Positions 1-55,350 of a DNA stretch of 64,000 nucleotides are shown here, piece after piece (position 1 is the first letter of the stretch; each line of letters opens with the position of its first letter). The notes under the pieces were generated by a model, which was not told the origin of the DNA, made no database searches, and saw only the letters and a program-made list of their open reading frames with translations. The stretch covers positions 355,001-419,000 of the forward strand of contig JABMCL010000667.1 in the NCBI GenBank assembly GCA_018857735.1, read 5' to 3'. The stretch comes from Alviniconcha marisindica (taxonomy: Eukaryota; Mollusca; Gastropoda; Provannidae). Made by a program: the position numbers and the translations under genes.

Positions 1-3000
1 GACAGACAAAGCATTATTCCAGATAATTTTGGGTTTGCTATTAGTGAATGCAGATTGAGAGAAAGGGGGCGTATGTCTAAGAGTAAGAGTGTGTATATAT
101 AAGTGCGTGTGTTTTTACTGAGAATTATTATGTTCTTCAGCGTTGTGCGATCGAACGACAGCTTTAATTTCCCGCTGGGACTGCTGATGAATAAAGTATA
201 TTGTTATTGTTACCTAGCGAATGACGCCAACATCAGTTTTCAACACTGAACTTAGTGAAAGCGACTTTGACAGTCAGTGACGACTGACATTCTGTAACGA
301 AACTTAATAGAGGCGAGTCCTCAGTGACTGACTCGATCCGCAATTGCTTTGCCGCCAACACTGAGCACCGTCTCAGGAAGCGTGCACGGTTACAGAAACT
401 AGATCAAGATCAAATGTTTGACATGAAGAGCATACGCACACTTGAGGACACACATATAATAAAACTAACTTTTTCGGTTGCAAATCAGTGTTGGCCTCAT
501 TCGCTGATATTTGTGACCTTAAGTGGCGTTAACTGAAATAATGTCCCAGGAATTTCCGACCGTCTCCTTTGATTTTACCCTGAATCAGTTTCCAATATAT
601 AAGTACTTATTCTTATTCCTATGAATACGCGCATCATATGACTGACACGGCCACAGCTCGGACCGAGCCGCGAAGGCCGCGCAGACGGCATTTCTGGAAA
701 GACAAACGAAGGGTGAAGGCGAAAGAACCAACCAAAATATCGCTGACATTGAGGCAAACAATCCACCAATCGCAGCTGCGTAACAGTCGGGCTGTTTGGC
801 TCTCTTTACAGGACTAGTTGCAGGGTCATGTAGAACAGGCTAAGTCAAGCACCACAGGCTGCAAAAAGCACTAACAAGCTGCACCAAGCACAAAAACAAG
901 CTTGGCATATCAACAAAGAAAGTAATATGCAATGCTCAAAACAAATAGTTTCAAATGTGTGTACCACAGTTATTTAATGTCTTTTACAGTGTGCATAACA
1001 TCAACTTTAAACTCTACTTGTATTGCGGAAACAGAATATTACCATCATGCGATTACGCCTCCTTCCCAATCAGCAACACTGAGTTACTTCCCCCGTTTAT
1101 GAAACTTTTGATAAACTTCTCGGAATGTGATAAATGTTTTGAGTCGCAGTGGTCATGATCTACGTTTTTTTTGTTCCTTCTACAACAGATAAAAAATATT
1201 TCCTTTCACTTGACATTTATTTTGTACTTATAACCCCAACTGTAAGCTAGAAGCTGAGCAAAATTGATGGAGAGGTTTCTTAGTTATGGCGAAACTTCTC
1301 CCTGGAGTCGAGGAGTGAGGATTCGGACTGATTCTTTGGATTCGGTAAGGAGAAAATCAGGGTGCAAATTATTGGTTTGATTAGCGTACCGATGCTGTAT
1401 TTAGTACTAGTGAGCACATAAATTGGTATTTGGAGAGCTTGTTTGTCGTCGACTAGCTTCGAAGTGTGCACTAGTTTATTGTTTTGATTTTCTTTCTCCG
1501 TTTCGGTATCTGCTTTTCTCTCCAGCTCTCTCGCTCCCACCAGCTTGCACTTGAAGCTTGTTAATATAAACACAGTTATTGGATAATGCCATACAAACTA
1601 TAAGCAGTGAGTTCAGACTGTGGGTATTTTTGCTCAGGACTTCACACACTTCTGAGACCCATGTGTGTTGTTTTGAGTATAAAGTGTCATTCAGCTGAGT
1701 GATTTATAAATTATAACAAGCAGTTCTTTGTGCGAATACCTCAACACAACAGGGTCAGATTCCTCTAACTCTCTGACTGCTGTTATTTGCCTGACTGAGT
1801 ATCTGATCTCTGGGCCATTCTACCCCAGTTTGTGTGTGTGTGTGTGAAAAGTGTGATCATAGTTTTACATTTGTTATACATTACATGCAACATGTATACA
1901 ATGTAAGTTCTCTTGAACAGTTTTAATTTAATTTTAACCATTTATTTGTTGTTCCCATGGCCAATTTTTCTTTAGTTTTTCGCTGATTTTTGTCAGCTTG
2001 AACTGATGAAGATGGTAGTAACTAAGTAAGTTACTACTATTAGTATTACCAATAGATTGTTGAAGCCATACTCAAACTAGCAACAAATTATTGGTAGGCA
2101 TTTTTGTGAATGTGGCAGAATGGTCTTGCAGTTTCCAACTGTCTTCTCGCAAGCTACCACCACCTCTGAAGTCTGATAAAATTACTACTTAGTACTAGTG
2201 TGGAGAAAAGCCCTTCTGTTAAACTACATCGGGTTACCGATCCCCTTTAAAAAAAATCTACATTCAACTTTACTCAGACTGTTGGTGAAATGGTCTTTGT
2301 GAGTTTTGAAGTTGAAAAGATGAGAATGTTTTTGGGTCAGTCAATAGTTCGTTGGTACTGGGTCTTAGTGCGGTCGTCGGGTGCAGTAGTCACCTTTCCC
2401 GTGTGAAGCCACTGGCCAGAAGATGGTTCCAATCAGCGCCGGTCAGTTGGATGAGCTGTAGACAACAAGACTCCCTGTTCATGCACGTGCATGGAAGAGC
2501 TGCCTTCCCTTTTCTGTTACAGATTCTTCTTTTATTCCAAATTCTGGGCCACTGATGCTGTATTTTTCAAGGTATAAAAGACCCTCCCTTTTAATCCCCG
2601 CACCACTCACCCTTACAGAAATGTGAGGACTGTGTGCCCTCTTTTGTATAGTCACTTTGCCAAGTCTCCAGGTCAGTCTCCAAGTCAGTCTCTAAGTCTC
2701 CAAGTCAAAGTTTTTCATTCGTGCAACTAGTGTTTTGGCTCAATTTAATCCACATTCAGCAGGTTGGTTTGACTATCTTTTGCCTTCCTAGTTCCTGACT
2801 GATGTTTTATTGTTGTTTGACTGTTGTAGTTTTTATGGTTTGATCTTGCCGTAAGATCTGGCGTCGCTGACGTTTGATTATTTTTCACATTTGCTTAAAT
2901 GATTAGGTACAGGGGCCAGCTCTGTGGTAGCCACGAGTTGTTTCAGTATTATACAGGTTATAACATTTTTCTCATTTCATGATTGATGTGTTGAAACTTA

Positions 3001-3859
3001 AACTGCGTTTCGCTACAGATGTTCTGACTGAGAGGTCAGGTTCGTTATCTGAGCCTGGCTCCATTTTTTCCATTCTGATCTAATTCTAAACCTCCTAATG
3101 GAGTTCCTTTATTTTACTGGTTAGAAAGGGCCTGTTCCGCGATTAACAGGTTAAACTTTTCTGTTTAATGTTATGTGAAAAGGCCAGCTCTGTGATAGTC
3201 TGCAATTAGCTTTGGATTAACTTTTCCATAAATAATTCGCTTGTGTATTCCATCTTCCACTATCCACAGACTTGGAAGATACCTTAAAGTTTTCTTCCAT
3301 AAATTCAGTGTAAGACCCTACTGAGAAATTATAAAATGAGGCGATGTTTTTGATGATACACCGGTTGTGAACTGTCTTTTCACAGGTTTGTAGCTCAGAC
3401 TTTCGTAAACCGCATGGACAGTTTTGTGTTGACTTAATTGTTGTTTATGTTAATTTTCAGGGAATGAGACAACCAGATGAAGTTTACTTAGCTATATAAT
3501 ATATTGGCTTTTGGAACCTTTGTGCCTTCAAACCTCAATCCTTTGTCTGCTTATGACATGCTTGTGACTTATGTTTTTGATTTGATAATATATAGAACTT
3601 TCATTCTCCACTTGAATTCATGTTGAAAGAGTTGAGCGAGAAAAAATAGAATGATTCTGTGAGTGTGTGGATGTGTGTGTGTGTGCCGGATCACTTTCTG
3701 ATAGTCATTTGATGCTATGTACAAGTAATTAACGCAGACATGTTTATGACCTAACCTGCTCACGTGCTCAGTTGCGGTGGCCACAGAATCGCTTGATGAC
3801 GCTTGATCCCTTCACGCACTAGAGACATTACACTAGTACTTGCCACCAGTTTCTCACCG

Positions 3860-3945
3860 ATGAAGCCATTTTGGCCATTCCTAATGTTACACCTGACCTG
3901 GCTGAAACCATTTTGGCCTTTCCTAATGTTATACCTGACCTGGCT
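3860..3945. repeat. Two-copy tandem repeat, about 43 bp
   Basis: Two adjacent, slightly diverged copies of a unit containing CCATTTTGG and CCTAATGTTA followed by ACCTGACCTGGCTG. No coding content. Confidence 0.7.
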
Positions 3946-4730
3946 GGTTGGTTTTGAGTCAATTTGACAGGTAATGTCTAACTCTAAATGAGCACAACAT
4001 AGTTGACAGGAAAGAATGATAATTGAATTTGAAATGTGGACATTTGGTGATGATTGCAAAGAAAGATCAGAATGATGCTTTCTGGAAAATCACTTGAGGA
4101 GCTGATTTGCGCATTATATGTATCAGTGCTCCGAGTTACACATGCATGCTTGCCATCTTTGCATTTTTCATCTCCCATTTGTCATTCAGTGAATCATTTA
4201 TTTTATATAAGATATTATATGAAGCAAAACTGTAATGGGACAATGTTTTTGTGACATCTAGTGAAAACATTAAGAACCTCAAGGAATTTTCTAAGCACAG
4301 AATGAGACAGGCACTAAGTGACTAAGAGTCTAAGGGAGTAAGGCAGCAAAAGTAATTTATACATGTAATGATATAATAATATAATGGGCAGTATAGATCT
4401 CACTACTAATGGTACTATCGGAACATCTTTGGAATTACAGTTTACATTATTTAAATTTGTTTAAAAAAAGAAAAGCTTTTTAAGTTTTATTGAAAATGAA
4501 ATTTATGCATTAGCCAATCTGTCATATTGTTTTATTAAAATTAATATTACATTCACATTAACAGTCTTGGTTTTTATTTTTAAATCAAAAAGTACAAAAA
4601 CAGCAACACATATGGGGTTTGAATTTTATTTTAAGCAGTTACATCAGACACAGATAATTATACTGTGCATAAAATATGCAGTTTAGACAATATATAATAA
4701 TTAATATTATAGATTATCTGTATAATACGT

Positions 4731-4741
4731 ATATATATATA

Positions 4742-4792
<51 letters not shown>
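4731..4792. repeat. (TA)n microsatellite
   Basis: About 60 bases of nearly pure TA with one phase break, in an A+T-rich non-coding stretch. Confidence 0.95.
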
Positions 4793-4793
<1 letters not shown>

Positions 4794-5184
4794 AAATTGA
4801 AAGCAGCAACATTTTTTATCAGCATTTGTGTTTAAAAAATCCCTCCCACTAAAAACAACCCATTTTTTATTCAGACTAAGATAGTAAGAACTGCACTGTT
4901 ATTTTTAAGGGGGTTGTTTTGATTAATTTTAAATTTAAGGGGCTCTGCTACTTCTTTTATCTGTGTAGCAATTAGTATGTAAAGTAGCACTGTTGTACTT
5001 CTAGCAGTTCTGTACACAATCAAGTGTTCTGGAGTTTATGAATGTTCTTGCATATTATACATACATCTATATATTATATAATAAATAAATATAATGCATC
5101 ATTTCTGATAATGGAAGTCAGTAATTAATATTGGTAAAATCCTAATTAATAGCAATACGTAACATTTTGCATTGTCTGTTTTAG

Positions 5185-5295
5185 TCCAGGAGCAGGAATC
5201 CTTGGCCCTGATTGGTTTTCTGCAAGAAAGCAAGTCCAAATGAGCTGAAGGCATAGGGCAAAGGTCATCTCCTCTGGTTACCAATACCAGCCAAC
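5185..5295 (+). other. PIK3C2: 5' UTR part of the first coding exon
   Basis: A pyrimidine-rich tract ends in TTTTAG at 5179-5184, a good acceptor, so this exon is spliced to an unseen 5' exon. An in-frame TAG at 5254-5256 precedes the ATG at 5296 by 42 bases, which excludes an N-terminal extension within this exon. The start context has A at -3 and G at +4. Confidence 0.7.
5240..5248 (+). promoter_or_regulatory. Minimal upstream ORF (two codons)
   Basis: ATG AGC TGA lies in the leader 47 bases before the main start codon, with A at -3. It would be translated as a dipeptide before re-initiation. Function is inferred only; many leaders carry such ORFs by chance. Confidence 0.35.
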
Positions 5296-48271
<42,976 letters not shown>

Positions 48272-48574
48272 TAGCGATCAGACATTAATCATGCCTGGAG
48301 AAGAATGATGTTCCTATGCACGCATCAGCAGCACAATCCTGCCAAAAACAGAGAAGAAAAATGCTCAATGTTTTGCTTCAGACCAGTGTTTGTGCACACT
48401 ATTCAAAGCTGTGGTTTTGACGGCCAAAGTTGTATTGTGAAGAAGCGGTTTGGGCAGGTTTTGGTCTGAATTCTGATTTGAGAAGCAGTCTCATTTCGCT
48501 GTTAGGGCTTCTAACTCCTCATGGCCACGGTTGTTGACTGGCTGCTCCAGTAGGTAGCTCTGTCTGACTGCAGC

Positions 48575-48712
48575 CTTTCACCCCTTGTGCTCTTTGCCCT
48601 TTGCCCCCTTGTGCCCTTTGCCCTTTCACTCCATTTGCTCTTTGACCCCTTGTGCCCTTGGCCCCTTGCCCCTTGTGCCCTTGTGCCCTTTGCCCCTTCA
48701 CCTATTGATTCT
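48575..48712. repeat. CCCTTG-type short repeat
   Basis: Imperfect repeats of GCCCTTTGCCCCTTGT over about 135 bases. Confidence 0.85.
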
Positions 48713-48794
48713 TACAAAGCATTTTCACCATATGTTTGTTCAGTGGTCGCTGCGCGGACCCTCAGTTAGAGAGAGCCTGCCCTGGAAGGTCATG

Positions 48795-48935
48795 TCATGG
48801 ACTGTGTACCTGTTGTACAAGGCCATGGACTGTGTACCTGTTGTACAAAGCCATGGACTGTGTACCTGTTGTACAGAGCCATGGACTGTGTACCTGTTGT
48901 ACACAAGCCATGGACTGTGTACCTGTTGTACAAAA
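48795..48935. repeat. 29-bp minisatellite, about 5 copies
   Basis: Units contain GCCATGGACTGTGTACCTGT and TGTACAAA. Confidence 0.93.
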
Positions 48936-49044
48936 CCCCTGGGAATGCAATTGCTCTGCTAGTGCTGCAATATGTACAGTGGTCCTTGTCCCAAGTTACC
49001 CCTTCGCTGTAGTGGAGATGCTGTGTTGTATGTTTGCATTCTTG

Positions 49045-49315
49045 CTGTGTGCAGTGTGTGTGTGTGTGTCTACAGTGTGTGCATCTACGCTGTTTGCACT
49101 GACAATTTGTGTATCTACCGTGTGTGCATCTACAGTTTGTGTATCTACAGTGTGTGTTATCTATGGCATGTATATCTATAGTGTGTGTATCTGTGGTTTG
49201 TGTATCAACAGTGTGTGTGTTTACAGTGTGTGTATCTACAGTGTGTGTGTTTACAGTGTGTGTATCAACAGCGTGTGTGTTTACAGTGTGTGTGTCAACA
49301 GCGTACGTGTCTGTA
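49045..49315. repeat. GTGTGT/CTACA short repeats
   Basis: About fifteen variants of TGTGTGTATCTACAG and TGTGTGTTTACAG. Confidence 0.88.
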
Positions 49316-49546
49316 GCCCACAGAGCGTGAAGGAACATCCCTGCGAGGTTTCCTGTCTGATGAATGCCTGGTTTTACTGGTGCCAGTGTGAAGTGGTGGC
49401 CATCTATGTTTTTAGCGGTCTGGTTGTCTCCACGTGTGCATTGGTTTTCTTCCCTCGCCGCAAAAATGGGGGTTTACGATGAAACTTTGCACATGTTTTG
49501 TATTGTCTGGTGCACGATTGAAGTAAGTGTTCTTTTCAAATGTTTT

Positions 49547-49580
49547 TTGGGGGGTGGGGGGGGGGGGGGGGGGGGGGGTT
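49547..49580. repeat. Poly-G run
   Basis: About 30 G with one T, flanked by plain sequence. Confidence 0.93.
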
Positions 49581-49649
49581 CAGCCACTTATTTCATTTGG
49601 AGAAAGAAAACTGAGGAACTTTTCCAGTATTTTTAGCCAGTGCAGTATT

Positions 49650-50140
49650 AGGGTCTTGATGGTGTTCGACTGTGCCTAGCTGTGCTAGTGTTAGGATGTT
49701 GATGGTGTTTGTGCCGAGCTGTGCTAGTGTTAGGATGTTGATGGTGTTTGTGCCGAGCTGTGCTGGTGTTAGGATGTTGACAGTGTTTGACTGTGCCAAA
49801 CTGTGCTAGTGTTAGGATGTTGATGGTGTTTGTGCCAAGCTGTGCTGGTGTTAGGATGTTGATGGTGTTGACTGGGCCAAGCTGTACTGGTGTTAGGATG
49901 TTGATGGTGTTGACTGGGCCAAGCTGTACTGGTGTTAGGATGTTGATGGTGTTGACTGGGCCAAGCTGTACTGGTGTTAGGATGTTGATGGTGTTGACTG
50001 GGCCAAGCTGTACTGGTGTTAGGATGTTGATGGTGTTGACTGGGCCAAGCTGTACTGGTGTTAGGATGTTGATGGTATTGACTGGGCCAAGCTGTACTGG
50101 TGTTAGGATGTTGATGGTGTTGACTGGGCCAAGCTGTACA
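49650..50140. repeat. 42-45-bp minisatellite, about 11 copies
   Basis: Units contain GCTGTACTGGTGTTAGGATG, TTGATGGTGTTGACTGGGCC. The first few units are more diverged than the later ones. Confidence 0.94.
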
Positions 50141-50734
50141 GTTAAAAGCTGCGGCCAGTCTGCATATTGCAGCCTCCTTTAAAGACTGAAACAGCCGTTG
50201 TGGCTCACCGGCCTTTTGTTGGGGTTCTTTTACCATCAGTCTTGCCACAGAGCTGGCCGGAAAATTTCAAACTGCGTTTGTAGTTGCAGTTCTTTTCTTC
50301 CGATTTCTTTTGCAAGGAAGGAATCCATTTGTTGGCCCCATCAGGATCAGTGATGTGTAGTTATTTTGATGTCATTTTTTTGATGTTCCTGGACGTTTTG
50401 TTTGTGGTAGTTCCCCTAGTGCACCCTGATATGGTGCTGTCATCCAGTATAGAACCGTCTTGTGTAGATTCTTTGCACACGTTTTAAACCGAAAGAAGTC
50501 AGTAGCTCGCTTTTTGAGTTAGAACCAGTGGTGTTTTTATAAGACAGGGTGGCCATGTTGAATTTGAAAGCCAGTATTTGACTGTGGATGTGTTTGTGCC
50601 TGCATCCTTTTGTGAGGAGGACGAAATAAGCATGTCTTTCGCTGGGTGCCCACATTGCCGCTTTGTTTTTATTGATTTTTATTGACTGTTCATGTCAGAG
50701 TGTGGGGGTTTGTTCTTCAGTCAGTGAGCAGTTT

Positions 50735-51110
50735 GCTTGTGTGTATCTCACCCCAGTGGATGTTCTTGTGTGTATCTCACCCCAGTGGGTGTTCTTGTGT
50801 GTAGCTCACCCCAATGGGAGTTCTTGTGTGTAGCTCACCCCAGTGGGTGTTCTTGTGTGTATCTCACCCCAGTGGGTGTTCTTGTGTGTAGCTCACCCCA
50901 ATGGGCAGTTTGCTTGTGTGTATCTCACCCCAGTGGGTGTTCTTGTGTGTATCTCACCCCAGTGGGTGTTCTTGTGTGTATCTCACCCCAGTGGATGTTC
51001 TTGTGTGTATCTCACCCCAGTGGGTGTTCTTGTGTGTATCTCACCCCAATGGGCAGTTTGCTTGTGTGTATCTCACCCCAGTGGGTGTTCTTGTGTGTAT
51101 CTCCCTCATG
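50735..51110. repeat. 27-bp minisatellite, about 13 copies
   Basis: Units contain TGTGTATCTCACCCCAGTGG and GTGTTCT, with a longer GGCAGTTTGCT variant recurring. The 27-bp period leaves frames open; no gene. Confidence 0.94.
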
Positions 51111-52477
51111 TGGGTAATGTCTGTAACTGTATGCTCCTGTTGTTGGTGGAGGCGTTGCTGTCAGCAGAGTCACGCTGGGACCATGAGTTGCATCATGGGT
51201 TTGTTCCGGTGGCCCCCTCCCTCCCTCCCTCCTCCCTCCCTCTCTGTGTTCTGCCTGTGTCAGTACACTGGCATGCAGCATAGTTTTGTTTTATATGCTG
51301 TTTGTATATTCTCTTTGGAAATGACAACTATTCCTCATCTTTTTTTCTTCTTTTTTGAAGCGTGTAATTTTCAGTTTTAAATTTTGCTTCGTGGAGGGTT
51401 TGGTTATTTATTTTTACGTCTTCTGATCAATTTCTCTCTCTCCCTTTTTTCTTCTTCTTTTTACATGGACTACCTTACACCGTTACACTACATGTGCATT
51501 ATTTTTTCCACTGTTTTTTTTAATACTGGAGTCCTACACCAAGCGGTGATCATTGCCTGCCAGTCGTCAGCTGTTTTTTTAATACTGGAGTCCTACACCA
51601 AGCGGTGATCATTGCCTGCCAGTCGTCAGCCTCTGCAGTGGATCACAAAGGGAAACGACCTCGTCACCGTTCTGTGTCCCAGACTGTCAGACAATCTGTT
51701 AACAGTGCCAGGGTGGTCAGCATGCCTGCAAACAAGATGGAACAGTTTAGAGACAATGGCCACATCACCGCGCTGTGTCCCAGCCGTCCGACAATGTGCC
51801 AATGGTGCCAGGGTGGTCGGCTTGCCTGCAAGCAAGATGGAACAGTTTAGAAACTCCTGTTCTGCCTTGACACTTTTAACATCCCCAAAGGCAGACTGTC
51901 AGTTCGGTGAAGTGATGCAGAGGTGGAAGACATTTAGTGGACTGTGGCAGAGGTTAGGCCGTAGTTGCTGCTTGGAGTAGGCATGGCAGTATATTTATAC
52001 TTTGTGATTGCCATTTAGAGTGTTGTTGTTTTAAATGTGCAGAAAGACCACAGTAGTTGGACTATTTTTTTAGAAGTATATTTTATTATCATGTTTTCTG
52101 GAGTATATATTACAGTTTTTTTATATTCTTTTGTTTCGAAGCCCCAGGTCAGTCAGGTTTTTTAATGGCTGTGGACATCTGCTGCTGATGTCAGTGCTTG
52201 CTGCACAGCATTGCTGTAGCACTTTGACTGTTAAAGAGTTGGCGGACTGAAGGTACGCCCTGCACAAATATCAATCCTTCCGACTGCTGCTGTATTTTGC
52301 TTTCGGACCCTTCAGCACTCTGCGCGGCTATGCGCTACGCTGGTGTTTTTTATGTTCAGACGTTTTGGTTGCCGCACTATTTAAAACTTTGTGCAGCATT
52401 CATGTTTTGTGGAAACATCTTTTGGATAATTTATGCTGCTCATCTGGAATAGCTGAAGGTAACTTTGAATGTGTGTG

Positions 52478-52532
52478 CTTGTTTGTGTGTGTGTGTGCGT
52501 GTGTGTGTAGTGTAGTGTAGTATGTGTGTGTG

Positions 52533-52580
<48 letters not shown>

Positions 52581-52605
52581 TGTGTAATGTGTGTGTGTGT
52601 GTTTG
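52478..52605. repeat. (GT)n with GTGTAGT breaks
   Basis: GT microsatellite interrupted by several TAGTGT units. Confidence 0.93.
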
Positions 52606-52806
52606 ATGGTTGGGTGGGCAAGGTGGGGGCAGCATGTATCCTGTACTATTTGGGGGTTGTTCATGTTGTGTAACAGGTAGCATACAAATGTAAATAAGAT
52701 ATAATATGCCAACCTTGCGACACACAGACACTGAAGCAAGTAGACCAAGCAACAAACAACATGATCAACAAGTGAACATAATGTCAAAGCCACACAAAGT
52801 TATTAG

Positions 52807-52812
52807 AATAAA
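52807..52812 (+). terminator. AATAAA, possible poly(A) signal
   Basis: First canonical hexamer I found after the stop codon, 4.5 kb downstream. A GT-rich element is not obvious nearby, so its use is uncertain. Confidence 0.25.
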
Positions 52813-52903
52813 ATATATCGGGGAACATGAATGCATGCTAGAATTGCAAGTGTTTCTCTAGTTTTTATGTTTTATCCCCTTGTGATGCCAGTCACACTCC
52901 TCA

Positions 52904-53067
52904 CATAGTTCAGGAGCTGAGTGAGAGTCGAGGTGGCCGTCCCGGGCTGTCCGTCCTAACGAGCCTTCTGGTTTCTGTGGATGTAAAGAATTATTGAACT
53001 GTGCTTTGGCATTGGTCTCAGCTTGTCCCTAATATGTCAGCTGACATCTGAGGACATTAAGCATCAC
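52904..53067. repeat. Dispersed repeat, copy 2 (inverted relative to 28567-28734)
   Basis: Begins CATAGTTCAGGAGCTGAG and ends GAGGACATTAAGCATCAC, the reverse complement of copy 1 with scattered substitutions. Confidence 0.8.
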
Positions 53068-54240
53068 TTCATCAGTCACACTCCTTTCAGTGAATCTTTG
53101 CAGAAAGATTGATGAACTGTTGCACCACTTGCAATTTTGTTAGGTGCAGTTTTAATTTATGGGCAAGCAGTCATTCTGGTGAACTGTGGTCCAACCATCA
53201 GTTCTTTTTTCTTTCCAATTTTAATCAGTGTAATTCTTTTTTTGTTACAATTTTTGTGGCCTACAATTTTGACACATATTCAATGTGACCTTTGTCAGCT
53301 GATGTTTTGCAATGTTGAAGCATAATTTTTGTGGCTTTTGTGTGAGTTTGCTGTATGAGTTCATTCATGATATATGTGTATGTATTCTCATATCTGCCAG
53401 TAGTTCAGAGAAAATGTTCTTTGAAAAATATATGTGTCATTTGTATGTAAACAACACAAAAACCTGTCATTTGTAGTACATTTTACAGACAGTGTACAAG
53501 TACATTTTAAAATTTAGCCTAGGCAGTGTAAAAAGTATACATGTTTACATATTAATCTGGGATTTATCATAAGTTGCTCATCTGTGATTTTTTGTACAAG
53601 TTTGTGGTCAGGCAGTTGTGTGTATTTCCTTTTTTCAGTTTTCTTCCTATTTACCTCTTGCCTTTTTCTTCTCTTTTGACCCCTTTTTTAGTCTTTTTTA
53701 AACCAGCTGTGCCAGTTAGTCACAATGAATGCTCAATCGATTGTCAAGAGTTTTGAATCTGGGTTTGATTTATGCAGAGTTCCCCTGAAGTCATTATATT
53801 CGCATGGATCCCATTTTGTTGAGTTCAGGTCAGTTTAAGTTCAGTTCAAGATGGTATCCATGCGCTTGGAAAAGCCCATATGTGCTCTACCCTGTCTCTC
53901 AGAAGTTTCCCCAGCGTTGCCTTGGAAACAGTTCCAATGTTCATCTGACTGACGATGGCCCTCTCTCGTCCTTTCAGAGAAGATCGTTTAGCATTTCCTC
54001 TTTCCACGCCTCTCTCCTCCAGGTGATTGATGGTGTGATGTCCTTGGATTTGTGCCCGCTTTGTACCATTTTGTGATCTGATTCACAGTCTTAAGCAGAG
54101 CTCTAGTCTCTTGGTAGCCAGTACATGTTAGAGGCTGGCCTCAGTGATATCCTGCTCTGGCAGCAGCTAAGGTGGCGCTGAAGACACCTTAAAGAGTGGG
54201 CTTTGGAGTCAGGTGTTGGTTTTTTGATTGGAGGCTGCAT
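53068..54240. other. Intergenic or UTR stretch without gene
   Basis: T-rich DNA with chance ORFs only. The segment near 53815-53880 matches, in reverse complement, 16080-16125 (GGATACCATCTTGAACTGAA), another dispersed repeat pair. Confidence 0.6.
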
Positions 54241-54261
54241 CGCACAAAAGCACTGTGGCCT

Positions 54262-54880
54262 GGATAAGTGCTTTTAAATCAAGGTTCCAAGGGTCCTTAC
54301 AGGTGCTTACAAGTACTTTCAAACTGAATTTGCCAAGTAAGGCCTTACAAGTCCTTATATCTGCATCACGGTCCTTACAAGTCTAGCTAATACGAAAAAT
54401 GCACATGGGTATTACAAAAAGCTTCTCATTTTTCCAAGTCAGCGACACTGGATGGTTCCACACATTTACTGACTTTCAAAATCGTTCGGACATAGGTTGA
54501 GATGATGTCTGAAGCAGACGATGCTTTCCTTCATGTTCATTTAGATCACATGCAGCCGAAATCACGGTCACAGGATTACGCGATAACTTCCAGGTCAGCC
54601 ATTTGGCTGCAAAATTCCAACCTTAGCTAACAGCAAAGATGTCGACAAAATGTTCGTTCCAAGACCGTTGGCTAAAGGACAGTGCATACCAGGAGTGGGT
54701 TCTAAAAGATAAACTGGACAAAACACTATGCTCGATGCTCGGCATGTGAAATTCGGCTCATTTTTTGTGTTCCTTACTGTTGTGATGGTCCTTACAAAAT
54801 CTAATATTGGTCCTTACAAGTCTTTGTAAGGTCCTTATTTGGCTCTAGTCCAAGTCCCTGGGAACCATGTTTTTTAAGGT
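54262..54880 (+). mobile_element. hAT-like DNA transposon remnant
   Basis: Subterminal GGTCCTTACAAG motifs occur at both ends in direct and inverted orientation, and ends read AAGGTTCCAAGGG and, inverted, TGGTTCCCAGGG. The short ORF 54639-54749 encodes KCSFQDRWLKDSAYQEWVLK, resembling the N-terminal start of hAT-type transposases, then stops. No catalytic domain remains. Confidence 0.5.
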
Positions 54881-54949
54881 CTTGCCTTGTAGTAAACACA
54901 CTGTTACATTTGTACCAGGTAACAAGTTCTGCGTTGGATAAGTGGTACT

Positions 54950-55350
54950 CCATTCTTTGTAGTTGGAAGTTGTACATAAAGCGCGCTCACAGGGACAAAC
55001 AGTTCATTCTTTGTAGTTGGAAGTTGTACATAAAGCGCTGTCACAGGGACAAACAGTTCATTCTTTGTAGCTGGAAGTTGTACATAAAGCGCTGTCACAG
55101 GGACAAACAGTTCATTCTTTGTAGTTGGAAGTTGTACATAAAGCGCTGTCACAGGGACAAACAGTTCATTCTTTGTAGGTGGAAGTTGTACATAAAGCGC
55201 TGTCACAGGGACAAACAGTTCATTCTTTGTAGTTGGAAGTTGTACATAAAGCGCTGTCACAGGGACAAACAGTTCATTCTTTGTAGTTGGAAGTTGTACA
55301 TAAAGCGCTCTCACGGGGACAAACGGTTCATTCTTTGTAGCTGGAAGTTG
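54950..55350. repeat. 54-bp minisatellite, about 7 copies
   Basis: Units contain CATTCTTTGTAGTTGGAAGT, TGTACATAAAGCGCTGTCAC and AGGGACAAACAGTT. The 54-bp period leaves ORFs open on both strands; no gene. Diverged relatives of about 73 bp continue at 55375-55590. Confidence 0.94.

Larger units (their letters stand above)
1..5184. other. Upstream non-coding region (intron or promoter side)
   Basis: I see no coding exon here. The stretch is A+T-rich with only short chance ORFs and no residue pattern of a known family. It holds an AATAAA at 190-195 of unknown meaning, short imperfect tandem repeats at 2641-2712 and 3860-3945, and a TA microsatellite near 4731-4792. Because the first coding exon begins at a good splice acceptor (5183-5184), at least one non-coding first exon of the kinase gene must lie in here or further upstream. 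I could not place it or its promoter. Confidence 0.6.
48272..52812 (+). other. PIK3C2: Probable 3' UTR and downstream sequence to the first clear poly(A) signal
   Basis: After the stop I see no conserved coding sequence. The first AATAAA I found is at 52807-52812, so the UTR could reach there, but a variant signal may act earlier. The stretch includes the arrays listed below, a two-copy 60-bp repeat at 51500-51620, and a two-copy block of about 110 bp at 51655-51850. Confidence 0.3.

Noticed and set aside
1280..1573. 97-codon minus-strand ORF in the upstream region
   Set aside because: No domain, no splice or start support, and composition like the surrounding non-coding DNA.
53804..54076. 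90-codon plus-strand ORF starting MDPILLSSG
   Set aside because: No repeat period and no recognisable domain; part of it overlaps a dispersed repeat, so it is likely chance.
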